The notes under the pieces are model-generated. The model searched no databases. It was not told where the DNA came from and worked only from the letters and a program-made list of their open reading frames with translations. Of a DNA stretch of 64,000 nt, positions 1 to 12,294 are shown piece by piece; position 1 is the first letter of the stretch, and each line of letters starts with the position of its first letter. The position numbers were made by a program, and so were the translations under genes. This DNA comes from Dendrolimus kikuchii (lineage: Eukaryota > Arthropoda > Insecta > Lepidoptera > Lasiocampidae): positions 6,959,001 through 7,023,000 of the forward strand of contig CM034398.1 in assembly GCA_019925095.2 (NCBI GenBank). Direction: 5' to 3'.

Positions 1-107
1 TAGATTGACTAAACGCGACATTTTTTGTGTAACAACTTTAAAAAAGAAACGTAGTATTTATGTATCTATAGAATAGCTACATTTGCAACAGAAATAGCTC
101 CTTAGAT

Positions 108-430
108 AATAATAAAGACCACTTTTTGACGGTTTTAAGTGCCACATTTTATTTCATTTTTACTTTTATTCCTAAGTTTTGGCCATTTTTCAGTAGCCTT
201 TGATGATGTCAAGTGTCAATGAGTAATATTAAAGTTATTATTTAGGCTTAAATTAAAAATAAATACTTACAACAAGGTAACAAAAGTTGTGGGGAGGCCA
301 ATAATAACTTTAACATTACTTATTGACCCTTGACATCTTTTTCTTTCGTGACTACACGGCTACTGATAAATGGCCGAAACGGCGGTATTAAAATAAAATG
401 AAATTTGAGGTTTAAAACCTAGTTATAATT
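108..430. repeat. Foldback element, family A, copy 1
   Basis: The left arm (about 108-245) reads from a TTGACGGTTTTAAGTGCCAC-type start through TTTTGGCCATTTTTCAGTAG to CAATGAGTAATATTAAAG. The right arm (about 302-430) is its imperfect reverse complement, with CTACTGATAAATGGCCGAAA and a degenerate end. The spacer is about 55 bp. This is the most complete two-armed copy in the window. Other copies lie near 20112, 32812, 39824, 42089, 48208 and 63646. It has no coding capacity, and the class (MITE or foldback) is inferred from structure alone. Confidence 0.7.
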
Positions 431-1440
431 ATGTGTAATAGTCGCAAAATTTTAAGAAAATACTATACTCCTTAGACTGTCGCACAGATATCGTAGAACA
501 AAATTTTCAAACAAAAAAAACCGCCTTCAACAGTATAACTGAAAAACAACAAATAAATGTTTTCTGTTGATGTATCAACAAGTCTGGAATCCAAGATATG
601 GTGTTTGCATTAAACGCATAGAGAGAAGACAAGTATAAATATCTAAATTTTAGGACCAACTCTAAATTAAAATATTATAGTATTCATGTAAGAATCACCA
701 TTTTCTGAAACCCCACAGCGTCGGGAAATTGCTGATCTCGTATTATTAACTCACACAAATTCGATTGTCCTGAATTAATTAATAAAATAGATATATATAC
801 GCCTCGACACTTTTTCCGTCATAGTCCTTATTGTGCGTTACGATCGTTTGACACAAACTATTGCCAAAATAGTTTTCTGTATCGATCGTTTACTACCTAT
901 AACAAATTAATTCGCAGCTATGATTTTGATATAACGGGTACCTCGGATTTCCAGTTTTAGGAATAAACTCAATGGTCTATATTTTGAATTTTAGTGTGTA
1001 ATCAGTAGATAATCTTAGTGTGTTAGATTAATTTTTCATGTTTAAGTTACCTACTTTTTTCTTATGCTTTTTTTAGTTCTCTGATCTCTGTTTGCATTAT
1101 CACTAATGGGATAACTTATTATAATGTGAATAGCTGATGGTCATCCAAAAATTGTAAAATAACATAAAAAATAAATCTTGAAGTTGATGCGAAGTAAAAA
1201 CTAAACTTTACCATTACTACCAATGACATAGGCCTCTATGCAAAAGTCCTAGATTCGGCTCCAGCTAATATTTCTACATTTCCCATAACACACGCATAAG
1301 TTGCATAACTTGGAAATCTAAAATATTATCATATTCTAAACATGCCGTGTCTGTACATTAAAGCTACTAAAAAAACAACTGGAATAGACTATATAAACGA
1401 TGGAAAACTCAATGATATTTTTTTTAGATTTCTTATCTAT

Positions 1441-1841
1441 TTGTTCGGGATTCACGTAAAAATTAATAGGCCGATTTCGATGTAGTTTTCGCTGATCGAC
1501 AGCTAATTCTTAGACTTAAATTCCGAACTACTTTTTATCCTGGAAATCCCGCGGGAAGTTTTCTGGGAATTATTTAAAATGACCAGATTACGGAAATCGA
1601 ATTCTAATGTAGTTTTTTTACGGATCGATAGCAAATTTAATGTAATAAATTGTGTGATTTTTTATTTTGGGAATTCCGGGGCAATTTTCCCGGGAGCAGT
1701 TTGAACTTGTGCAAAAAATTACCTTATTCCGACACAGTATCCACTAAAACGACAGCTTACATTCTTTTTTTAAATACTGCGATACTTTGTGTCCCGAGAA
1801 TTTCAAGTCAAGCGTCGACGAAGTCACGGGCATTTCCTAGT
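1441..1841 (+). mobile_element. Helitron-like non-autonomous element, degraded
   Basis: Starts with a phrase (GGGATTCACGTAAAAA) that recurs at 59889, followed by a diverged internal unit repeated about twice. It ends at 1837-1841 in the sequence GACGAAGTCACGGGCATTTC then CTAGT. A GC-rich tail, CTAG end and T flank are the usual Helitron 3' signature in Lepidoptera. No Rep/helicase coding sequence is present. Confidence 0.5.
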
Positions 1842-3603
1842 ATAAAATAAATGTTTGTCTGACGATTAAGTCGATTTATGATTAGATATTATTTGGAACC
1901 ATTTGGTCGATCGATCATTTGATTGTATTGACGCGGCAGTTAGGATGAATACCCGATCATTTGCAATGATACAAAAATTCGCCAGATTTATTCCATCTTA
2001 TATATTATTTTTTAAGTAAGCACACTATTATGCATTGCAGCGACGATCGACTAATTGGAACAAATGTGGCAGAATAATCAATTTACGTAATGACTTGAGG
2101 CGGAATATAACAGAACCCCCCTTGCCACATCATTGTAATAATTACCAAATAAGTTAGAATTCTTTATAAACAGCAACACTGCAATGCTTATATTGTGTGA
2201 GAACCATTGTTTTGGTAAATTCATCAATAAAAGTATACAACATCTCGTGGAAGTTCAACATATTTGTTGACCAGTGAAAGGCCGGAAAACTACAAAAGCA
2301 TGGAATTGAGAAAGGCAATGCTAATAACTATAAACTCACGAACGAATGAAAGATGATGAATTATTTACACTTTCCAACTGTTATTTGTTTTATGATCTTT
2401 TTGATACAAGTTGTATATAATAAAAAGCTTATATAATGTAAAGGTCTGAAAATAAACTGTTTTATTTGTTGATAAGTGTCACGTTACCTAAGGACTGAGC
2501 AAAGTGACATGAAATTTCGGCAAGCATTGGAGACACGTCTTAAAACTGGATGCCAAAGCCTGTTATTACTATAGTAAACGTAGATTGTGCAAACTAGAAT
2601 ATTTAAAAGTAAATTTACCCTTCGATAGGGTTTATAATGCATACTATTTGAGCTTCCAGAGTTCGCAGTAGGAATTTATAGTCGCTAATTACTTGAGAAT
2701 AATTATTTTATTTGTTGTAAGACATCGGTTGAAATCAGTATTAAAATTTTAAGTTCAAAGATTGATGTAACGTTTTTCTTGTGTATCACGTTGACGTTTT
2801 TAATTGACGTTGACATTTGAATCTTGAAATTAAAGTCGCCTTTGCAACACATACATATGTCTATTATATTATTCGCAGAGAATGAGTGTCCACTTTTCTT
2901 TATTTTAAGTTTCAGATTTCCTTAAATGAATGCAGAATCTTATGTAAAATATACCATGTAGTCTGTATGCAGACTGCAGAACCAAGCTAAGTTATGTTTG
3001 ACTAATATCTACATTTTTTATTAAACGGCCTGATAAAAAAGCCTTATTATCAGTTTTATTTGAAGCTTATGTTGCTCCGTATTGCTGACAAAGTTATAAA
3101 GCATACAAAGCCGAATTAGCTAAATATTTATTTAAATCAAAGAACTTATTTCTGACATATGTTTATGGCCATGCATAAATCTATTCTAAATTATTATTCA
3201 TACAAGATACTGGTGGCATGCAATAAGTGTTACGTTATAAAACAAAGACAACAACCCTCCTACAGATGTGAGGTACTGATTACCCGACATTTAACCATCT
3301 ATTATGCGCTGCAATGATGGTTGACCGTGCAATATCCACACTGTGATTGTTGAGCAAGACTCATATTGAGTTTCATAACGCAATATAACTAAATGCGTTC
3401 TGCATGTATGTAGGGTCAACCTGCGAATTTACCAATAGGGCCAATGCATTGAATCATCGAAAGATATTCAGTAAAGATGTTTTAGTAACTAATACTACAT
3501 AATAACGATTTGCATAAAAATCCAATTTTTGGAGTCTAAGAATCGATTTTCATATAAGAAATTTTATGAGAAGTGAAATAATACATGCATTACTTATTTT
3601 TAA

Positions 3604-3660
3604 TTTTTTTTAGGGTTCCGCGAAATAAAGTCCACGCAGATGAAGTAGCGGGCACAGATA
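3604..3660 (+). mobile_element. Helitron-like 3' end fragment
   Basis: A short remnant carrying the degraded terminal phrase CACGCAGATGAAGTAGCGGG followed by CACAGATAGT. It corresponds to the 3' ends at 26415-26441 and 46397-46426. The open frame that runs through it (3585-3869) is probably fortuitous. Confidence 0.4.
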
Positions 3661-4633
3661 GTTTTAAAGATAAAATTTGTTCAATAACTTTTTCCGAGGA
3701 GCGAAGAAAGCGGAATAGGATGGAATTCATCAGTCGTGAGAAGTGGGCGTCGTGGATGAAAGCAGCTTGGGGCTTACTACCTATTGTCAATGACGCTTTT
3801 ACGACGACATTGCAGCTAATAGCTACGCTAATGACTTCAAATATTCAATTGTTCGGTAAAGTAAATTAAATTTTTATTCATTAATATCCGTAGTTGAAAG
3901 TTACATCTCTAATAAAGCTGTGTTTCTCTTCCACTATCACTTTGTTTACAGTGGTAGTTTGAAGCTCGTATTCTCGAAAAATACACTCGAATAAACCGAT
4001 GTTTGAGATGATCATCCGTCCAAATTTAAACATATTTTAGATTGCGACAAAGACAATGGGTCGAGCGTCATTTTATTTTTGTGGATTCTGTACTTGAGTT
4101 TTCATTCAAATTTTATTATCATTACAGTACACGGACTTAGAGAAAACTTCTTTCGCTTAGATAATTAAGGAGAACTTTGATAATTGAGTTGTTGAGCTCT
4201 GTTAGTTAAGTTTTATTTAAAATAAAACTAACTTTTGTGTAAAATGAATAATAGATGTCGGATATTATTCTTTTCTATATGAAATTTTGTGTTTGTGTAA
4301 AACTATCGACCGCTTAGTTAGAAATGACTTTTCGGGTTACTACAAGAACTCCGTTATTTAAAGTCAGCCAAAGACCTACAATTCAACTGAGACTGTCGTA
4401 GGTATTTAATATGAATCCGGCTTTTTATCATTCTAAAACCTGACGACTATTCTTGAATATGCGACTTTGAATACATACATGAATCGTGTAAAACCACATA
4501 AGTAGGTATATAAAAAGAAACACCTTGGTACATTTAATATTTTTTTTTAATTAATAATATTTTTATGTAATGCCTTAACATTGAGTGATCAACGATTCTC
4601 ATTACTCCGCATCTGTACCTATCGATCTGTTAA

Positions 4634-4764
4634 GGCGCGGTTCCTATATCTTAGCGACTGTTCATTTGCCTTACTATCGGTTAAAATTTTCCATAAGCTC
4701 CATACAAGAAATGTCAAAATTCAACCGATGGTAAGTGATTAATAGTATGATATAGGAACCGGCC
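4634..4764. repeat. Small foldback MITE
   Basis: The first bases, GCGCGGTTCCTATATC, match in inverted form the last bases, GATATAGGAACCGGCC. The inverted match extends inward as ACTATCGGTTAAAATTTT against AAATTCAACCGATGGTAAG. The whole 131-bp unit can fold into one long hairpin. It starts just after a TTAA. Confidence 0.65.
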
Positions 4765-5720
4765 ATGAACCAGCTATATTCAGATTCCTTCTTGAACAAA
4801 GTCAGATAACTACACATTACATTCTGTAGTAGTCATACTTCAACCAAACGTTTAGGTGTATTTTATTTATATACCCGGTAAAGAAAAGTAAATTCTTAAT
4901 AAACTTAAGAGTCACTACAAGTCACTACCCATCACCAATCTGCTCCTGATGGATGTTTCAATAGATCCGCAGAGAAAACCTTTTTAAATTACCTTGTCAG
5001 CGATAATATTCTTCTATTTTAGGAACTGTAAACGTTCACGGAGTCACGTTCATAAAGGGAATCGCTGCGTTTTTACCCTATGTTTTTTACGTTTCTTTTA
5101 GCAGGATAAACAAACATCCGGCCCCAAATCAGGTAAGATAATAAACAAAGTCCTCTCGCCACCCCTTATTCATTTTGCTTATACGCTCTAAAAGGAAAAT
5201 CTATTCGTAGTTTCTGAGATCGTAAGTCTCTCTACATTTTAACATTTCAAAGGGTTTATTTTTTGAAGAATTTCTTAAATTAATGCCTTAAGTATAAACA
5301 TATTGTCAGGATGGTGGCTCGTAGTAGGCTATCCTTATTGCAGTGAAATACTTTGTGTAGCTAAAGGTTTAATTTTGGACGTGTTAACTCGACAGCAGGC
5401 AAGTCGACTGTCATCGATAAATTTAATTACAATTGTATAATACAAAGTAAAATGCTGAATATACATTTACATAATAGTATGTCAGCTAAAATTTAACCTA
5501 CTGTACAGATTTTATTGTAGTTTTTTTCTTTCAAATTATGGCACTCCAGATTACAAAAGTCACGGGGAAGGGTTTTTACGACTCGGCAAGCGAATATACG
5601 ATTATGAATTTATATGATGGTCACCATTTATTCAGTAACAACTAAGTATTTAAATAATGTCTACAAATCAATATTAGTGAAAAACATAAGTGAGGTTATA
5701 ATTATAATACATAAACATTA

Positions 5721-5820
5721 TACATACATACATACATAACTTCACGCCAGTTCCCTTGTAGGGTAGGCACGAACAACACAGCGCCATTCAGGCTTATTCT
5801 TACACACCTCACTTGCTTCT
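5721..5820 (-). mobile_element. Short retroposon, family C, copy 1
   Basis: Consists of (TACA)n followed by ACTTCACGCCAGTTCCCTTG and a conserved segment ending in CACCTCACTTGCTTCTT. Copies at 15975-16070 and 48322-48412 are nearly identical. Read on the minus strand, the microsatellite is an (ATGT)n 3' tail, as in RTE-type LINEs and SINEs that share LINE tails. The third copy has a clear target-site duplication, which supports retroposition. Confidence 0.65.
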
Positions 5821-8159
5821 TCACATAAACATTAATATCTCAAAAACTACATTTCCTAAGCATAGGGGTTGCAGAGGGGTAAGTATTCCTCCCCCTTTCC
5901 CGTAAAAAGGGACACCTGTCTAAACCGCATGCATCCCTACATTAGATTTATGTGTAATATATTGCATACCCACACCGACATAAAATAGATGTACCTACGA
6001 AATGACTTATGGTAACATCTTCCTAATTACCTTACCTATATTCGCAAGAAAATTAATTTGATTATATAAGGGATTCCGTTTTTTGCCAAAATAGCCGCGA
6101 ACCCTAACTAGGTAAGATCTCGTATCATTAATTAACGAAAGTAAAATACTGCTGTAACTGTTAACTTGTTAGCGGACTGTAAATATTAAAATTATTAAAA
6201 CTGCACGTGCGTTATGAAGAGAAAAATACTGATGTACATAACAAAACAAAAGAACATCAATAAAGTTCTTAATTCAAATATTTCCACCGCGAGCCAGTCT
6301 TTAACCTATACTTAAAACACATTAAAAACTTTTTGTTTGAGATTCCAACAGATAGACTTCAAGAACTTTAATAATAAAAGTACGTTTTTTGTTGACGAAA
6401 ACACTAATTCTCACTACAACTAACTCAAAACGAAGTTGGACATACATGAATTGTGCAATACAAGGCAATGTGCAAATTGAATGTTAATACCGATTTAGCT
6501 ATAATGGTTGTAAATAAAAGCTTTACTGGTGAGAGTGTTTTCACTGAAATGCTCGACGTGTACCTACATTTTGCACAAACATGTAAAATTATGTAAAATG
6601 TGTTTTACTGCATGCGTAAGAGACACTTATTATTTACATTTAACAACTTTCTTTGAGTTTCAAAAACAGTGATTAACTTTTACACGGTGCGAATGTGGTA
6701 TGAGAACAAGATTTTAAAGATGTTTTAAAGTGATAGGAATAATTAATAGATTGAAAGATAGTGATAGAATAAATTATCAGGTGGTAATAATATAATTTAA
6801 CAAACATTCTTTAGTTTTAAAATCTATATGTTTATATTTTAGCCAATACAAATCAAATAACCTCTTTGGGAGAACAATGTATTTTAGTTTTACACAAAAC
6901 GCTTTAGAAAATAATATATAAAATAAAATAATATAGAAATACCATTGCAAATTATACTTTTCTCTCATAAATAAGGCGGTCTTTACTATCATTGTAAAGA
7001 TAATTACCTTGTTCTCGATTAGGAATTAAAAGTTATAATTGAGATTTTCTAATGTGGGGCTTCATCTGCGATATTTTACGTAATTTGGCCGTCTTAAGCA
7101 GATATGGCAATGGATTTAATGCATTATTTGAGATATGAAATTATACAGATAAATCAGACAGATAACGTATGTATTTATATATATTATTATGTTATAATCA
7201 AAGGTCGATATTCAGTTTCTTCCCGGATTGACTGGTTTATGCTTTGTCCAAGGCCTGACAGCAAAACCCGAAATAAATTCCCGAAATAAAAACGTTTTAG
7301 TCAAACGTCGAACGTAAAATAATCTGTTTCGAACTTTGCCTAGTCGATCCTAAGAACGGCTAAGGCAGATTCAGGCAAACATCGATTCGTACTGCACTTG
7401 TTACGTGTTTAATGACTGTATAAATTAATCCTCCTAGGTTAGACAAAAATGTGTTAATCAAAGGTAGAAAAACGTCATTTATTTGACTAAGACTATTTAT
7501 TTATGTCAGATCTGAGGTGTGACTTGTCAAACCTAGGAGCGCCAAAGTGTCGATGTTTGACTATAACATATACACTAATGTGGGTATTCGTTAACGGCGT
7601 AATTTTTTAACGCTTTAAATAAGACGCATACGGACACAGTTTAAATCTATCTATCGCAGGCGTGGCCGCAGCATTCCTATGTTGTTCTTCAATGGCTATA
7701 GGCAAGTCTGTGTAACACATAGTTGTATATTATAATTCTACGGCAAATGCGAGGCGTTACCACGACATGCAAGTCCACAGATCTTCACACAGATTTCGTC
7801 ACTTTCACGATCGATTTCTCTCAAGCTTTCCAATGTTTGCCTCGTATTTGCCACTAGATCTGTCGGTTACGTGTGTTGAATGTTGTCTCGTGTATAAATG
7901 AATTCGCATACGACCTGAATCGCAGCATTACTAAGTGCAAACTCGAGCAATGCGCCTTAGAAGTCTCCCAACTTGATTTCTAAGCATGAATAAAATTCAC
8001 TCTAAAGCAAATTTATAAAATAGCTATATTCTCGCTCGATCGCAAAAAAACAAATAAAGATGGCTGTTTAAAAAAAACGGTACGGATACGTGTTTTCCAT
8101 AAAAATAACCAGTTGGGTTTCATTTTTTTAATTAAAATAAATTCCATGTAAGTATAATA

Positions 8160-8740
8160 ATAATATCCCGCAGAGGAGCTTTGTGGCGAAGCCTTATGTG
8201 AGTAGTCATACCTCGTACCCGACTTTGTGGGCCAAGAAACGCTGCCCCGCCTCCGTGCTTGTCTTAGCCAGCCGGCACAGAGTGGAAATCGCTAGAACTA
8301 AGACTCAAGCTCTAGGTGTCGAAGTGATAAATAGCATAACGTGGGAAGTAGCTTTGGTGAACCTGCAGCCCACCTTTCCACATCCCTTCCTCGCCAATCA
8401 CATCCATATTACTCTTCGCTAATTGTACAGCATTTTTTTAGTTCCCGTGCAAGTAGTGGCGAGCCAGCGCCTGCCAATGTTACTCATGTTCCCCTAAGAG
8501 TTCATTCCAATAGCCCGGTATCTTTTGTTGTCATTTCCTACAATAGTCCTATACTGACCGGGGCTTATGTTTGGGTGCATTACTATGTGGTGTAGACAGG
8601 GACAATCGCCGATCTGTGCCACGCCCGCTACACTTACATCAAATTTGTCAAGGGGCCTCTACATGTCGGCCTTCCCATTCTCAGGCAAGTCATCCAAAAG
8701 TCCGGGCCATTTATATGGCCCGCAGTCTTGAGAGGCATGT
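8160..8740 (+). mobile_element. GC-rich LINE-like remnant
   Basis: A sharply bounded GC-rich island in AT-rich DNA, ending in ATGTAATAAAATAG, which resembles a retroposon 3' end. Two overlapping frames of 79 and 84 codons run through it but resemble nothing I recognise. The composition and position beside the 8815-9035 segment suggest the 3' part of an old non-LTR element. This is inference from composition only. Confidence 0.35.
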
Positions 8741-8814
8741 AATAAAATAGAATATTTAAGATATTCTAATTCGTCAATCGTATGGAATTTGTACAGAAAA
8801 AGTAAGTTGGAACG

Positions 8815-9035
8815 AGAAGACTAATGAAAAGTTGTTGACATAAGCCCCATCATAGACGAAAGGAGAGGAAGAATATTTGGCCATTTACTATGAGACGACA
8901 CCCTTTTCTGTAAAATAATAGAATGCAAAACGGAAGCTATAAGAAGGAAGAAAAGACCTAGGAGGACGTTTCTTAACCAAATAATGGAAAAAGATAAAAG
9001 CCGTATCGGGCTCAAGGTGGTGTTGGTACCTTTTT
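8815..9035 (+). mobile_element. Non-LTR retrotransposon C-terminal fragment
   Basis: A plus-strand reading gives basic, arginine-rich text such as DERRGRIFGHLL and RRKKRPRRTFLNQIMEKDK. This resembles the C-terminus of many arthropod non-LTR reverse transcriptases (G-R-I/L-F/L-G-H-L followed by R-P-R/K-x-T/S-x-L-D-x-I-M). A stop interrupts it, so it is a dead fragment. Confidence 0.45.
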
Positions 9036-10706
9036 AGAACATCTGTTATTTGTCATTTTTATTTTTGATATTATTTTGTTCTATTTAATGTCACTTGTGA
9101 TTTTTTTGTGTAGAAACAATTCAATATAACAGGATTTAGAAGGGAATTATTATTTAATGTAGCTAATTGTTTACGCGTTATTTTTTACGCTATAAGTAAG
9201 ACGCATTTGGACACAGTCACTAACACTAACGTTATCCCAGATGTAGCAAAGTCATATTATAGAGTGTAATATGATAATTATAGGCATTATATTTCGCAAT
9301 CTAAATACGCATGTGCAGTTTATTCATTAATCAAACGACTAAGAATGTGGAACATTGATTGTAAAACTAGTTAGCTAATGTTTTGCCAACTTAATTTTGC
9401 AATGTGAATTGTAAAACACTTGCATCTGACAGAAATAATAAAATTACATGGTATGCGACATTGTTGGAAGAAATAGCCATAGATTAGTCACTTAAATACT
9501 TGGAATATTTAAATGAAAGCCTTAAAGATGGAAGCGTTGTCCTCTACTATAATTTGTTCATCTACATTTTCTTTATTCAGGCCTTTAGAAAAAGTGAGCA
9601 GGTAGGCCGTCATCGCTCCTCCGACAGGTTGCTCGCAAAAAATGTAGTCAAGAACGAACTCGACAGAAAAAGTTACCACAACCTGTTTGGTAAAAACTTC
9701 TACAAACGTAACAAGCAGAATATCGAAGCGTGTGACGTTTGGTTTTTGCGATATAAAAACGCTTTCGGATGACAAGGTTTTTGTGATTCTAAATTTGAAC
9801 TACATTTTTTTATTAGTAGGACTAATTTGGCAACACGCATTTGGAGCTAGTTACCAAAGCAAAACTAGCTTCTGATGCTTGTTGCCGGTAAACTGTAACT
9901 AAAGAGTTTCCTAATCGAAAATGTAGACTTGAAATGTTTTTTATTGCATGTATTCAGCAGACAGGCGGCCCTGGATAACTTGAACTTAACATATGACCTC
10001 TCCATATTACCTACCGAAGCCTGCGTAACATTGGATTTTGTAAAAAAATATATATATTCGTAACTCAACAATTGCTCCTAAAAGCATTCATAAATTGTTG
10101 TGTAGATTGTACTTATGGGTAATATAAAACTCTCTCTGAGCCTGTACAAATGACGTCCAGATCAGAGTAAACCATTGAGTGTAGGTTCTAGTAATGGTAG
10201 AGTAAATCTAATAAACAAACGCAGCGTTCCGATATTGTCTTTGGTCGAAATTTCACAGGGTAAACTTGGGTAGATCTATAGAGTGCATAATTATGAACTT
10301 GGGAATATGCAATGTGTTTTCGTGTGTTGATTTATTACGTTCGAATTATATTGTACCTACTTAAAAGTAAAGTTGATAAAAGAAGGATTTGGTTTAGATT
10401 TTTAAGAGCATCTTTTAAATATAGCATTTTCCGGTATGACTTGTTATCGGACATTAGGCACTACTTTATCTCCACGTATGAGTGCACAGGAGTCGCTCAC
10501 GGAACTGTACAGTTACCAACACATTTGTTCATGCCATTAATACGTGCATATTTATGCATACCATGTCTGATCTAACGGTGTCGAGGCAAGGACTCAAAAT
10601 AAATACGTGTTACATTGATATATCGACCCCATTTTGTATTGCAAAAGTTTAAATCGAGGGAAACAAACTTGAATTAATTAAATAAACAAACAACACATAA
10701 TTGATG

Positions 10707-11050
10707 TCCCATGTGGTCTAGCGCTTAGAGAAATCAGAATTTCCGGATTCGATTATCTATTCCCGATTTGGTCAATTTCGTAAATGGTCTTTTTATTATT
10801 TACTTCAGCCTAAACGTTACAAAAATTCTCTGTTAGTCATAAGACAAACGTTAAGTTGTTTGAGCATATTCATTATGTGTGTGTCTATAGAATAAAAATT
10901 ACAGTTATTAGGGTAACAAACGTTTTAATATTCAATTATTCTGTTTAAATCTCATGAGCCGTTATTTTTGCTTGAAACCAGATTCGACCTTGCAGTTAAG
11001 CTAACGCTAATTCAGCCTAGTACCGTAACTCCACCGGACTTACGGATAGT
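10707..11050. repeat. SINE-like remnants
   Basis: TGGTCTAGCGCTTAG (A-box-like) is followed about 35 bp later by GGATTCGATTA (B-box-like), as in the head of a tRNA-derived SINE. A second patch near 10976-11045 has related text in the opposite sense. The cloverleaf is not intact, so I do not call a tRNA gene. Confidence 0.35.
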
Positions 11051-11214
11051 GATGACTTGGTTAGATTGCATAAACTGACAGAGTATAACTGTAATTTGAA
11101 AACAAGATAAAATCCAAGAAATTCTTATTTAAATAAAAACTACCCACAAAAATTCTCCTAAAAATTAAAAAGTAAACAAATAGTACTTAATTTAATAAAT
11201 AAATATTTTTTTAC

Positions 11215-11340
11215 CTGTATGGCACCACGCTTTACTTCGATATAAAGCCAGTTATCTGTTGAAAATGCTATTGCCATTAAAGCAGCAGCTACGATAGCTG
11301 TGATGGTCGCTATAGACAAAGTTACAGCTGAGCAAGGCAT
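11215..11340 (-). CDS. Claudin/PMP22-like tetraspan protein, first coding exon
   Basis: The exon encodes 42 residues from ATG at 11340 (reading downwards), starting MPCSAVTLSI. A hydrophobic helix at about residues 4-27 is followed by FSTDNWLYIEVKRGAIQ. A donor (CAG then GTAAAA) directly follows 11215, in phase 0. In PMP22/claudin-type four-TM proteins the N-terminus is a short cytoplasmic stub, TM1 and then an extracellular loop with a Trp, which fits this pattern and insect proteins I remember. An upstream in-frame ATG adds 20 residues, but I prefer the inner one because the TM helix then follows at once. I could not find the remaining exons, which should lie at lower coordinates or outside the window. 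The gene is head-to-head with NUDCD3. Function unknown; possibly a junctional or membrane-organising protein. Confidence 0.6.
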
Positions 11341-12294
11341 TTTTACAACCTTTTCGAGACAGTAATAGATAGAAGACCAAAGAATAATCACAATCACAAC
11401 ACTTTTTACTAAAGTTCACCTATGCAGCATTTTCGTAAACACTTAACGGAACGGAGAACACGACACACTCACAATATAATAAAACTCATATGAATGCGGT
11501 CATCGCCTGCAGCGTACCGAGTTCGCGCGCGAGACTTCTTTGCCTGCTTCACTTTGCCTTGCCTTGCCGCTCTCTTGCGGATGTGAAACTTTCGAAAGCG
11601 AAAGAAGTGCTCCAAGTGGCGGGAATGCAAATTAAAAAACTAGTTTTAGTAATACCAACATTAAAAAATATACTAATTTGGTAAGTGTAGAAAAAGTAAT
11701 TATTTTGTTCTTCTTGAGCAGAAACCTAATTATTGCAGTTGTAAAAATCGCGACTTGTAAGTCTTCATACGATTTTACTTTTATATAAATTATTTTTATT
11801 TTCATTCTCACTGTACCATTGTACTATAACCACACTTACAGGTATCAACCATCAACCATATGTTACAGAAAACATGACATAAAATAAGTAAGTAGACCGG
11901 ACTGTAACTTTGTGGAGAAGGCCAAGTATAAATCGACCCTCCTCGGGATCTTCGAGGGAGGACCCCTACCTCACCCCTTACTGTAGCTGATTGGCACAGG
12001 TTGTGATTGACTTGAACTAAGACGAGCATAAATAAGTCACAATAATAATACTTTTTTTTATATTTTAGACAATTTGGGTATTTTTAATCAAATCATTCAA
12101 TCTCGTGGCAAAAAGACCAAATTGTAATGTTTGAAATTTTTCTAATTGAAAAAAGTCACTGACAGCAGTGACTCGCTCTTGACACTTGACAGCCGGGAAT
12201 ATTATTGTGACAGATTTTTTTTGTGTATTGATGTATTCCTAAACAACAATTTGAAATTTGATTTTTACCGAATTATTTAGTTCTAAAGTCAGTA
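11341..12294. promoter_or_regulatory. Shared head-to-head promoter region
   Basis: 954 bp separate the start codons of the minus-strand tetraspan exon and plus-strand NUDCD3. A CpG-rich patch at about 11505-11600 (GAGTTCGCGCGCGAGAC) stands out in AT-rich surroundings and may be the promoter core. No clear TATA box suits either gene. A repeat-like GC-rich patch is at about 11890-12010. Bidirectional control is inferred from geometry. Confidence 0.4.

Larger units (their letters stand above)
1..11214. other. Repeat-rich region without recognisable exons
   Basis: About 11 kb of AT-rich DNA. Open frames on both strands are short, show no family resemblance and lack paired splice signals, so I call no gene. 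It does hold a foldback element near 108-430, Helitron-like pieces near 1441-1841 and 3604-3660, a small MITE at 4634-4764, a short retroposon at 5721-5820 and LINE-like GC-rich DNA at 8160-9035. Related short segments near 7598-7650 and 9170-9245 (with a third copy near 41035-41110) share a phrase around AAGACGCAT and look like an old repeat family. Because the tetraspan exon at 11215-11340 splices towards lower coordinates, part or all of this stretch may be its first intron. Confidence 0.6.

Noticed and set aside
9500..9775. Overlapping 88-90-codon frames on both strands
   Set aside because: No recognisable family and no paired splice signals. I checked whether the minus-strand frame could be a later exon of the tetraspan gene, but it lacks the expected loop and TM pattern.
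10312..10575. 87-codon plus-strand frame
   Set aside because: AT-rich, Phe/Tyr/Ile-heavy chance frame without start context, splice signals or family resemblance.
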